Assembly (NCBI GenBank): GCA_011330835.1
Contig: DRPO01000012.1
Span: 1 to 6,416 of the forward strand
Length of the DNA: 6,416 bases
Direction: 5' to 3'
Source: Gammaproteobacteria bacterium
GTDB taxonomy: Bacteria; Pseudomonadota; Gammaproteobacteria; UWMA-0217
Under the pieces are notes generated by a model that saw nothing but the letters and a program-made list of their open reading frames with translations, made no database searches and was not told the origin of the DNA. The translations under genes were made by a program, and so were the position numbers. Shown one piece after another: positions 1-5,838 of this stretch. Position 1 is the stretch's first letter. Every line of letters starts with the position of its first letter.

Positions 1-2
1 AG

Positions 3-599
3 GAAAAGCTCAACCGGATTTCCACCATCGGCGCCTCTTTCGATACAGCCATCGACAGCGCTTCCGTTCCCGTTGTCATTCGAGGCGAGTTTTCCTACGA
101 CGTGGGCGCCAAGCAGCCCGTCATCGACCGGAATGAACTGAGCATTGGCAATCTGACCGGCGCCTTGAAAATGGAAGACGCCGACATGTTCAAATACGTC
201 TTGGGCGTCGATGTCACGGTATTGACCAATTTGATGGTCAGCACGCAACTCATCCAGTTTTTCAATCTGGACTACATCGACAGCAACAACCGTTACACCG
301 CCGACTTCTCAACGATGCACCTGACCAATGGCCTGAACAAGGGAGACGAGGTGGAAACCTTTGTTTCGCTGTTCCTGTCCAAGCCCTTTGGCTCTTCCCA
401 GGAACATCGCTGGAACAACATTCTCATCGCGGAAAATGGCGGCGGATATTGGGATCGGCTGGATCTCGAATACAGCTTTAGCGATTTCCTGATCGGCACA
501 GCGGAATTCAACAGCTATTTTGGCGATGAAAACACGCAATTCGGCCAATTCAAGAACTCCTCCAATCTTCAACTTGGCCTGAAATATCTGTTCCAATAA
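3..599 (+). CDS. DUF1302-like outer-membrane protein, C-terminal part (5' end outside window)
   Basis: The reading frame is open from the first complete codon at position 3 to a TAA at 597-599, so about 198 C-terminal residues are present and the true start lies upstream. A GTG at 102 is in frame but has no reason to be the start. The product shows the alternating polar/hydrophobic strands and aromatic girdle expected of an outer-membrane beta-barrel. It ends in GLKYLFQ, close to the usual aromatic C-terminal signature recognised by the BAM machinery. The pattern of the last strands (FGQFKNSSN followed by LGLKYLF) and the position directly upstream of an MMPL-type RND exporter fit the DUF1302 family, which often travels with DUF1329 proteins and such exporters. 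Family assignment is from recall of the pattern. An unrelated barrel porin is the main alternative. It probably acts with the exporter downstream, 109 bases away. Confidence 0.62.
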   Translation, partial: EKLNRISTIGASFDTAIDSASVPVVIRGEFSYDVGAKQPVIDRNELSIGNLTGALKMEDADMFKYVLGVDVTVLTNLMVSTQLIQFFNLDYIDSNNRYTADFSTMHLTNGLNKGDEVETFVSLFLSKPFGSSQEHRWNNILIAENGGGYWDRLDLEYSFSDFLIGTAEFNSYFGDENTQFGQFKNSSNLQLGLKYLFQ

Positions 600-617
600 T
601 CAAGGCTCGATGGCGTA

Positions 618-644
618 GTCCCGGCTGGTTTCTCCTGCCGGGAC
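618..644 (+). other. Intergenic stem-loop between barrel gene and RND gene
   Basis: GTCCCGGC (618-625) and GCCGGGAC (637-644) are perfect 8-bp inverted arms around an 11-base loop. No T-run follows, so it is a weak candidate for full termination. It may instead be an mRNA-stabilising or partially attenuating hairpin that sets the ratio between the barrel gene and the exporter gene. Confidence 0.4.
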
Positions 645-708
645 AACGGCAGTTCTCGAAGACGCTCGTTTCACCCCGTTTCCACCCGACCTTCGCAGGT
701 AGAACAAG

Positions 709-3483
709 ATGGCAAAACCGACTCCGGCTACGACTTATACCGACACCGAATACACCTGGTCCCGCCAGTACGCGCGTTTCGTCATGCGGTTCCGCTGGCC
801 GGTGATGATAGGGATACTGATCCTCACCATCCTGGCGGGCCTGTTCATCAAGGATCTCGATATTCGCAACGACCCGGATACCCTGCTGCCGCCGACCAAT
901 CGCTACGTGGCCACCAACCTCTATGGCGAACAGAAGTTCGGCATGGGCAACCTGATGGTGCTCGGATTCATCGTCAAGGAAGGAGCCGACATCTACCAGC
1001 CATGGTTTCTAAACATGGTTCAGGATGTTCACAACAAGATGGTCGCCCTGCCCAATTCGCGCGGCTACAACTTCATGGATATCGGCGCCCAGAAGATCAA
1101 ATACATGGGCGCGAAGGACGGCAGTCTGGTGTTCAAGCGACTAATGCCGGTCGAAGGCATCAGCACCACGGATCCGGCGCTGGCGAAGAAGCAAATGGAT
1201 TTTCTCAAGGCGGGCCTGGAAGACAATCCGGTGCTCGCGCCCATGCTGGTCTACAAGGAGGACGCCAACGGCAATCGTTGCGAATACGGACAAAAGGGCT
1301 GCGTTGCGAAAGGCACGTTCATCATTGGCGACTATGATGACGGCGTCAAGGCGATCTACCTGCCCTGGGTGGATCAGGTTGTCCAGATCAAGAAGGAACT
1401 GGAAGCCAAGTATGGCGACAAGGTCGAAATCCTGATCGCCGGCGAGCCCTATTTCCTCGCCTACATGCTCCGCGACCTGGTTCAGAAATGGTGGCTGTTC
1501 GCCATCTCCCTGGCCATCGTTTTCTTTATTCTCTGGCGCGTCAACAAGGGCTGGCGCGGCGCGGTGTTCCCGCTGCTGGGCGTCGGTTCGACCATCGTCC
1601 TGACGCTGGGCCTGATGGGCCTGACCCAGTTCAAGCTGACGACCATGATGGTGCTGACCCCCATGCTGTTGCTGGCGATCGGCACCGGTCACGCCATCCA
1701 GATCACCCGGCGTTTTCTCAACGAAATGCTGGAGACCAATTGCGATCCGTACACCTCCGCCGAGAACGCGATTGCCCACACCATCATCCCGGCGACCCTG
1801 GCGGTGGTGACCGACATGGTCGGCTTCGCCACCCTCTCGACGGTCGATATCTCCTTCTACAAGGCCTACGCCTGGTTCGGCATGTTCGGCATGGCGACGC
1901 TGTTGATGACGACCACGACCCTGATCCCGCTGATGATGTCCAAATGGCCGCCGCATCTCGATCCCGTTCAGGATCGTCGGATTTGCGAGCCCTCGCGATT
2001 CGAAAAATGGTTTGCCCGCATGTCCACCAACATGCTCAGCGGCCCCCTGAAATGGATTCCCGTGATCATCGTGCTGGTGATCATCGGCTGGTCCGCCAAG
2101 GAAACGAAGATCCTGGAGGGCACGCTGGAAAACCCGATGCCCGGCGTGGAGCGAGGCATCAACTATCCCCGCGCCGCGTTCAAGGAACGGTCCATCACCA
2201 TCCAGGACATCAACCGTCTTGGCCAGGTCATGCCCGGCGTCATTTCAGTGAACATTCCATTCAAGAGCAAGGAACCGCTTAAGCCCGAGTGTATCGACGA
2301 GGATGAAAACGGCAACCTGTTGCCGCCGGGCTGCCACGATCCCGACACCATGGGCGCCCAGGGCATCATGAACAACGCCGACGCGCTCGCCGCGATCGAA
2401 AAGATGGAAGACTGGATGCGCGCCCACCCCTATATCGGTTTCACCGGCTCCTATATCCAGTACATCAAGCTGGTCAACATGCTGCTGGTCAGCAAGGAAG
2501 ACAATCGGGCCAACATGGACCTGTTCCATGTCCCCAATGGCGAATTTCTGGCATCGAACCTGGAGTATTACAAAGATCCGGAAGACCCCGATTATGTCCC
2601 CGATGGCGACCAGATCGTGCAAATGTACAACGGGCTGCTGGAAGCCAACACCTCACCCGGCGATCTGGATTCGTTCGTCAGCTCGGACTGGAACGAAGGC
2701 GTGATCATGGGCTTTGTCAACACCGTGGATCCGGTCAAGACGCATCAGGTCGTGGTCGATATCCACAAATACATGCGCGAGCATCAAAACGACCCTGGCA
2801 TGAAGCTCCTCGACTTCGGACTGAAGAACGGTCAGACCGTCACCATGCCGGAAACCCACGAAACCATCACCGTCACCGGCGACCCCGCCATCACCGACCC
2901 GGGGCTTGGCGGCTTCCTTGGCGCGACCGAGGCCACCCGCGAAGTGGCGGAGGCCAACTGGCTGAAAGGACCGCTGCAAACCGCGTTGGCCATCTTCATC
3001 ATCGCCGCCATCATGTTCCGCTCCTTCATCATCGCGGGCCTGCTCATCGTCATCCTGATGATCACCCTGTTCGCCCAATATGGTCTGGGCGGCTACTTCA
3101 CCGCGCAAAAGAACTGGTCCGGAAACCTCGCCTTCCATCTCCAGGTCGCCCTGAGCATCGCCATGGGCCTCGGCGTCGATTACTCGATCTACATCGTTTC
3201 CCGGTTGCGCGAGGAAATGGCCTACACCGCCGGCAAATGGCGCGAAGCGCTGTACAACACGCTGTCCACCACCGGCGGCGCGGTCTTTGCCTCGGTCATT
3301 GTGCTACTCGGCTCCTTCATTCCGCTGGTCGCTACCGAACTGGCCAACACCTGGGGCCTGAGCATGTACATCGGCCAGGCGCTGATCATCGACGTCGTCA
3401 CGGCATTGACCTTCCTGCCCCTGCTGGTTTACTGGCTCAAGCCGAAATATATCTTTGCCGAAGCCGGCAAGGCCACAAACTGA
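709..3483 (+). CDS. RND-superfamily exporter, MMPL / HAE3 type (COG1033-like)
   Basis: This 924-residue inner-membrane protein has the full RND layout. There is one helix at about 30-47, a large periplasmic loop to about 258, helices from 261 to about 410 (with AIGTGHAIQ at 323-331), a helix near 447-465, and a second large periplasmic loop to about 753. The C-terminal helix bundle from about 756 carries GLGVDYSIY at 820-828, the MMPL-type helix motif with the Asp expected in proton relay (D824). Such proteins use proton motive force to export lipids, hopanoids or other amphiphiles. The start is supported by AGG at 697-699, nine bases before the ATG. Both periplasmic loops contain an EDxNGN sequence next to a cysteine pair (C191/C198 and C528/C542), suggesting disulfides or metal binding. 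The barrel gene upstream is a plausible outer-membrane partner. The gene is complete. The substrate is unknown. Confidence 0.9.
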   Translation: MAKPTPATTYTDTEYTWSRQYARFVMRFRWPVMIGILILTILAGLFIKDLDIRNDPDTLLPPTNRYVATNLYGEQKFGMGNLMVLGFIVKEGADIYQPWFLNMVQDVHNKMVALPNSRGYNFMDIGAQKIKYMGAKDGSLVFKRLMPVEGISTTDPALAKKQMDFLKAGLEDNPVLAPMLVYKEDANGNRCEYGQKGCVAKGTFIIGDYDDGVKAIYLPWVDQVVQIKKELEAKYGDKVEILIAGEPYFLAYMLRDLVQKWWLFAISLAIVFFILWRVNKGWRGAVFPLLGVGSTIVLTLGLMGLTQFKLTTMMVLTPMLLLAIGTGHAIQITRRFLNEMLETNCDPYTSAENAIAHTIIPATLAVVTDMVGFATLSTVDISFYKAYAWFGMFGMATLLMTTTTLIPLMMSKWPPHLDPVQDRRICEPSRFEKWFARMSTNMLSGPLKWIPVIIVLVIIGWSAKETKILEGTLENPMPGVERGINYPRAAFKERSITIQDINRLGQVMPGVISVNIPFKSKEPLKPECIDEDENGNLLPPGCHDPDTMGAQGIMNNADALAAIEKMEDWMRAHPYIGFTGSYIQYIKLVNMLLVSKEDNRANMDLFHVPNGEFLASNLEYYKDPEDPDYVPDGDQIVQMYNGLLEANTSPGDLDSFVSSDWNEGVIMGFVNTVDPVKTHQVVVDIHKYMREHQNDPGMKLLDFGLKNGQTVTMPETHETITVTGDPAITDPGLGGFLGATEATREVAEANWLKGPLQTALAIFIIAAIMFRSFIIAGLLIVILMITLFAQYGLGGYFTAQKNWSGNLAFHLQVALSIAMGLGVDYSIYIVSRLREEMAYTAGKWREALYNTLSTTGGAVFASVIVLLGSFIPLVATELANTWGLSMYIGQALIIDVVTALTFLPLLVYWLKPKYIFAEAGKATN

Positions 3484-3491
3484 TTGCGAGG

Positions 3492-3521
3492 CCGCATTCC
3501 GGCGAAATCGCCGGAATGCGG
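3492..3521 (+). terminator. Likely terminator hairpin after the RND gene
   Basis: Nine bases after the RND stop codon there is a 30-base perfect inverted repeat. The arms are 14 bp (CCGCATTCCGGCGA at 3492-3505 and its complement at 3508-3521) with only AA between them. The stem is very stable and sits where transcription of the exporter operon should end. No U-tract follows, so it may be a 3'-end stabiliser or a REP-like repeat instead of a canonical intrinsic terminator. Confidence 0.55.
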
Positions 3522-3538
3522 ATCGACGGATTGGGAGC

Positions 3539-3556
3539 GCCGGCATTCCTGCCGGC
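3539..3556. repeat. Short REP-like hairpin
   Basis: GCCGGCA (3539-3545) and TGCCGGC (3550-3556) form perfect 7-bp arms around TTCC. It shares the GCATTCC core with the hairpin just upstream. Short GC-rich palindromes of this type are commonly dispersed in gammaproteobacterial intergenic regions. Whether this one is multicopy in the genome cannot be seen here. Confidence 0.45.
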
Positions 3557-3619
3557 AAAGGCGTTGGCTATTTCGCTGAGGTTCGTCATTTCCCGGTAAG
3601 CCAGGTTTGTGGCGGGTTT

Positions 3620-3704
3620 CGCGCCCCGATAGCTCGTACTTCTTTTCTGGCTCATGCCGCTGGGGCGCGAGTGACTTTTCTTTGCTCGCCCAAAGAAAAG
3701 TCAC
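3620..3704. repeat. Nested inverted-repeat segment
   Basis: Two hairpins lie back to back. The outer one pairs CGCGCCCC (3620-3627) with GGGGCGCG (3662-3669) around 34 bases. The second pairs GTGACTTTTCTTTG (3671-3684) with CAAAGAAAAGTCAC (3691-3704), perfect 14-bp arms around CTCGCC. The second motif resembles an intergenic repeat I recall from many gammaproteobacteria. Short open frames across this stretch have no family resemblance or ribosome binding site, so I treat it as non-coding repeat DNA. Confidence 0.55.
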
Positions 3705-3739
3705 CAAAAGAAATGGGGAGGAGGAGCGTCTTACGGCTC

Positions 3740-3756
3740 GTCGGGCTGCGCCCGAC
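3740..3756. repeat. Small GC-rich hairpin
   Basis: GTCGGGC (3740-3746) and GCCCGAC (3750-3756) pair perfectly around TGC. It follows the 3620-3704 inverted repeats and may be part of the same composite intergenic element. Confidence 0.4.
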
Positions 3757-3809
3757 ATCGCCCCGGGGGTTGGATTAGAGGATCCTGTGCTTGATACCCT
3801 GCCTGCTAC

Positions 3810-3843
3810 CCTGAACGGGGTGTTCTTGGGCGCAAGAGGTATA
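3810..3843 (+). repeat. 34-bp repeat unit, copy 1 (solitary end related to the fold-back element)
   Basis: This unit matches the right terminal repeat of the adjacent fold-back element (3975-4008) in the same orientation at 30 of 34 positions. The differences are at 3822 and 3828-3830. It lies head to head with the element's left end (3844-3877), so 3810-3877 forms a 68-bp imperfect palindrome with no loop, centred on GGTATATATACC. No matching left end is visible upstream, so it is probably the remnant of a second element into or beside which the intact one inserted. Confidence 0.7.
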
Positions 3844-4008
3844 TATACCTCTCGCGATTAAGAATACCCCATTCAGGCCGCGCATCTTTTCGCCGATAGC
3901 TGCGTTGTAAAAACTTGACGTAGCCCCACTATGCCTGCGTTTTTACGCCTTGCTCTCGACGAAAACCTACGCACCCTGAACGGGGTATTCTTAATCGCAA
4001 GAGGTATA
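3844..4008. mobile_element. 165-bp fold-back MITE-like element with 34-bp terminal inverted repeats
   Basis: The left end (3844-3877) and right end (3975-4008) are inverted copies of a 34-bp sequence that match at 32 of 34 positions, and both ends finish in TATA. The 97-bp interior is also largely self-complementary: TTTTCG (3887-3892) faces CGAAAA (3960-3965), and GTAAAAAC (3907-3914) faces GTTTTTAC (3939-3946). The whole element can therefore fold into one long hairpin. There is no transposase. Terminal inverted repeats, small size and TA-rich ends fit a non-autonomous element mobilised by a TA-targeting transposase such as the IS630/Tc1 type. The parent family is an inference. The right end lies only nine bases before the dioxygenase start codon. 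Confidence 0.72.
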
Positions 4009-4010
4009 AT
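4005..4010 (+). promoter_or_regulatory. Candidate -10 box at the element/gene junction
   Basis: A perfect TATAAT is made from the last four bases of the fold-back element plus two bases of flanking DNA. The distance to the ATG at 4018 is seven bases, so transcription starting at the usual spacing would begin at or beside the start codon and give a leaderless mRNA. No good -35 hexamer is visible at 16-18 bp upstream (the region reads GGGGTA). AAGAGG at 3999-4004 could be a ribosome binding site for a longer transcript, but its 13-base spacing is too long. The box is clear. The promoter activity is inference. Confidence 0.4.
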
Positions 4011-4017
4011 CCCCGGC

Positions 4018-4911
4018 ATGAAGCCTTTCCCTTTTCAAGATCCCGCCGCCTACGAACGCTGGCGAGCGCAAAAGCTGCGCTGGGCCAGTGACGACTCGCT
4101 GCTGACGCCCACGCCGCTTTCAGCCGAACCCACTGTCGGGGAGCTACAAGCATTGGGCGAACGGACGAGTAAGCGCGGCTTCGCCATTTACCAGACCCAC
4201 CCCGATTCCGGCGTCGACAAGTCCTGGCTGATCCGGCTGGGACAACAGTTTGGGCTGGAGCGGCTGGACAGCAATCTTTGCGCTGATCCGGAGAGCATTA
4301 CCACGCTCAAGGTCAAGGCCTCCGATCGCCCCGCCCGTTACATCCCCTACTCCAATCGATCGATCAACTGGCATACCGATGGCTACTACAATCCGGCGGA
4401 TCAACAGATCAACGCCCTGATCCTCCACTGTGAATCCCCGGCGGCCGAGGGCGGCGAGAACGGTTTGTTCGACATCGATCTCGCCTACATCGCGCTGCGC
4501 GATGAAAATCCCGATTTCGTGGCGGCCCTGGCGCATCCGCGAGCGATGAGCATTCCGCCCAACGAAGAGGCGGGCTCCCGGATTCGCGACTGGGAAACCG
4601 GCCCGGTTTTCAGGATCAATCCGGAGACGGGACGACTCCACATGCGCTATACCGCGAGAACGCGCAATATCGTGTGGCGGGATGATCCCACAACCCTTGA
4701 AGCGGTAGCGTTTCTTCAAAACCTGCTGACCTCGGGCGACAATGGCGTCATACGTTATCGTCTGTCTGCCGGAGAAGGCGTGATCTGCAACAATGCGTTG
4801 CATTGCCGGACAGGCTTCGAGGACAGCGCCGACCAGAAACGGCTCTTTTACCGGGCGCGCTACTTCGATTCGCTGGACTTCTCGCGCTCGAGAAGTCCAA
4901 GGCTCAACTGA
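4018..4911 (+). CDS. TauD/TfdA-family Fe(II)/2-oxoglutarate-dependent dioxygenase
   Basis: This is a 297-residue cytosolic enzyme of the family that couples 2-oxoglutarate decarboxylation to hydroxylation of an organic substrate. The iron-binding facial triad is visible: H119 and D121 in NWHTDGYY, and the distal histidine H262 in NNALHCRTGF. Arginines in KRLFYRARYFD (R275, R279, R281) are placed to bind the 2-oxoglutarate carboxylate. Length is normal for the family. I chose ATG 4018, which gives MKPFPFQDP. An in-frame ATG at 3931 would add 29 residues encoded by the fold-back element and is unlikely. The substrate is not predictable. Taurine is unproven, and no sulfonate transporter is nearby. 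It heads a tight four-gene operon with a Cas6-like protein, suggesting a role in modification of something handled by that set. Its last codons overlap a 24-base perfect stem-loop. Confidence 0.88.
   Translation: MKPFPFQDPAAYERWRAQKLRWASDDSLLTPTPLSAEPTVGELQALGERTSKRGFAIYQTHPDSGVDKSWLIRLGQQFGLERLDSNLCADPESITTLKVKASDRPARYIPYSNRSINWHTDGYYNPADQQINALILHCESPAAEGGENGLFDIDLAYIALRDENPDFVAALAHPRAMSIPPNEEAGSRIRDWETGPVFRINPETGRLHMRYTARTRNIVWRDDPTTLEAVAFLQNLLTSGDNGVIRYRLSAGEGVICNNALHCRTGFEDSADQKRLFYRARYFDSLDFSRSRSPRLN
4875..4898 (+). other. Stem-loop inside the 3' end of the dioxygenase gene
   Basis: GGACTTCTCG (4875-4884) and CGAGAAGTCC (4889-4898) pair perfectly over 10 bp around the loop CGCT. The structure ends 13 bases before the dioxygenase stop and 27 bases before the next start codon. 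It could act as an internal RNA-processing or attenuation site separating expression of the enzyme from the rest of the operon. Confidence 0.5.
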
Positions 4912-4925
4912 ACAGAGGAAGCGAC

Positions 4926-5114
4926 ATGCTGTGGCTTAGCGAACTCCTGATCCAGGAACATGACGTCACCACCTTCGAGGAACTGAAAAAGGCCGTGGTG
5001 GAACGCGCCCTGAAGGGCGAAATACAGTTCGGCATGGACGTGAAACCGGGTTTCCACGATACTCCCGATGACTGGGAGGAGATTTTGGAAAACACCTTCT
5101 CCTCCGCGAGATGA
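4926..5114 (+). CDS. Small acidic protein of unknown function (62 aa)
   Basis: The start is firm: GAGGAA at 4915-4920 lies five bases before the ATG, which begins 14 bases after the dioxygenase stop. The product has an amphipathic N-terminal helix with hydrophobic face (LWLSELLIQ), then a conserved-looking pattern FEELKKAVVERALKGEI, a short strand, and PGFHDTPDDWEEILENTF. It is strongly acidic (14 Asp/Glu against 6 Lys/Arg) and has no cysteine. I have an uncertain memory that short proteins of this kind are labelled sulfur relay protein DsrC in databases. It lacks the C-terminal cysteines that define real DsrC, so it cannot carry persulfide in that way. One base separates its stop from the Cas6-like gene, so the two are probably translationally coupled. 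A partner or regulator role is inference. Confidence 0.75.
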   Translation: MLWLSELLIQEHDVTTFEELKKAVVERALKGEIQFGMDVKPGFHDTPDDWEEILENTFSSAR

Positions 5115-5115
5115 C

Positions 5116-5820
5116 ATGAACCTTTACTGGCAGGAAGAAAAAGACGATCCCGGTCGTTACGAGGTTCCGGACGACATCGTCGACATCCACTTCAAGGTCC
5201 GATGCAAATCCTTGCCGCTGGACCATAACCAGGCGTTGTCCGACGCCATCCACACCGCCTTGCCGTGGGTCGCGGATGAAGAGGATGTCGCCATACCGGC
5301 CATTCATGTCGCCGAATCCGGCAACGGCTGGATGCGGCCGGATGACCCTGAAAACGAGGTGCTTTACCTGTCGCGCCGCACCCGGATGTCGCTACGCGTG
5401 CCTTCTCACCGGATCGACGACACGCGAAAGCTTGCGGGGCGGACGCTGGACATCGCCGGAAACCCTCTGGAAGTCGGCGAACCCAGCGAACACAAACTGA
5501 GCAAGTTGACCACCATTTTCTGCCGCTACCTCGCCTCCCCCCAAGCCGAAGACGAACCCGCCTTTCTGAAGTCCGTTTACGAACAACTCCAGGCGCTCGG
5601 CGTCAAGCCTCGAAAGATGTTGACCGGAAAACTGCGCCGCATTCGCAGCCACGAGGGCGACATCGACACCCGCTCCCTGCTGCTGGCGGAACTGGACATC
5701 GAAGAATCCATCCTGCTACAGCAAAAGGGACTGGGCCCCGCCCGGAAACTCGGCTGCGGCATCTTCCTGCCCCACAAGGGCATCGAAGCGGTTCGCAAGA
5801 TCCAGGACGAAAAAACCTGA
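5116..5820 (+). CDS. Orphan Cas6/Cmx6-like RNA-binding endonuclease homolog
   Basis: This 234-residue protein resembles the Cas6 variant of type I-MYXAN CRISPR systems (Cmx6). Visible features in order are a first beta strand DIVDIHFKVRC (20-30), the LPLDHNQAL segment with H37 in the position of a family-conserved histidine, and a middle region RMSLRVPSHRI...LAGRTLDI (90-112). A basic stretch follows (PRKMLTGKLRRIRS, 165-178). The C-terminal glycine-rich loop KGLGPARKLGCGIFLPHK (204-221) is the hallmark of Cas6 proteins and contacts the RNA backbone. Cas6 enzymes bind a hairpin repeat RNA and cut at its base without metal. No CRISPR array or other cas gene is visible here. The start at 5116 is one base after the upstream stop and implies coupling. 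An in-frame ATG at 5068 lies inside the previous gene and is rejected. Retained nuclease activity is plausible but untested. The target RNA is unknown. Confidence 0.75.
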   Translation: MNLYWQEEKDDPGRYEVPDDIVDIHFKVRCKSLPLDHNQALSDAIHTALPWVADEEDVAIPAIHVAESGNGWMRPDDPENEVLYLSRRTRMSLRVPSHRIDDTRKLAGRTLDIAGNPLEVGEPSEHKLSKLTTIFCRYLASPQAEDEPAFLKSVYEQLQALGVKPRKMLTGKLRRIRSHEGDIDTRSLLLAELDIEESILLQQKGLGPARKLGCGIFLPHKGIEAVRKIQDEKT

Positions 5821-5838
5821 GACGCGCGCGTAATCGCC

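Noticed and set aside
1141..1956. 271-codon open frame on the minus strand inside the RND gene
   Set aside because: It is antisense to a clearly conserved exporter, has low-complexity Gln/His/Arg-rich composition and is a reading-frame shadow of GC-rich coding sequence.
3455..3861. Short open frames across the repeat-rich spacer, on both strands
   Set aside because: They run through perfect inverted repeats, lack ribosome binding sites and resemble no protein family. Open frames are expected by chance in GC-rich DNA.
3915..3943. Sigma-70 promoter inside the fold-back element starting with TTGACG
   Set aside because: The sequence at the proper spacing (CGTTTT at about 3938) does not resemble a -10 box.
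3810..4008. Three related 34-bp units read as a minimal CRISPR array for the Cas6-like gene
   Set aside because: The copies are in mixed orientation with spacings of 0 and 97 bases and terminal TATA ends, which fits transposon-end repeats and not regularly spaced direct repeats.
3931..4017. Upstream in-frame ATG extending the dioxygenase by 29 residues
   Set aside because: The extra residues would be encoded by the fold-back element and its terminal repeat. There is no ribosome binding site at 3931, and the family-like N-terminus begins at 4018.
5068..5115. Earlier ATG for the Cas6-like protein
   Set aside because: It lies deep inside the small acidic gene in another frame, without a ribosome binding site. 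The start at 5116 directly follows the upstream stop and gives a family-like N-terminus.
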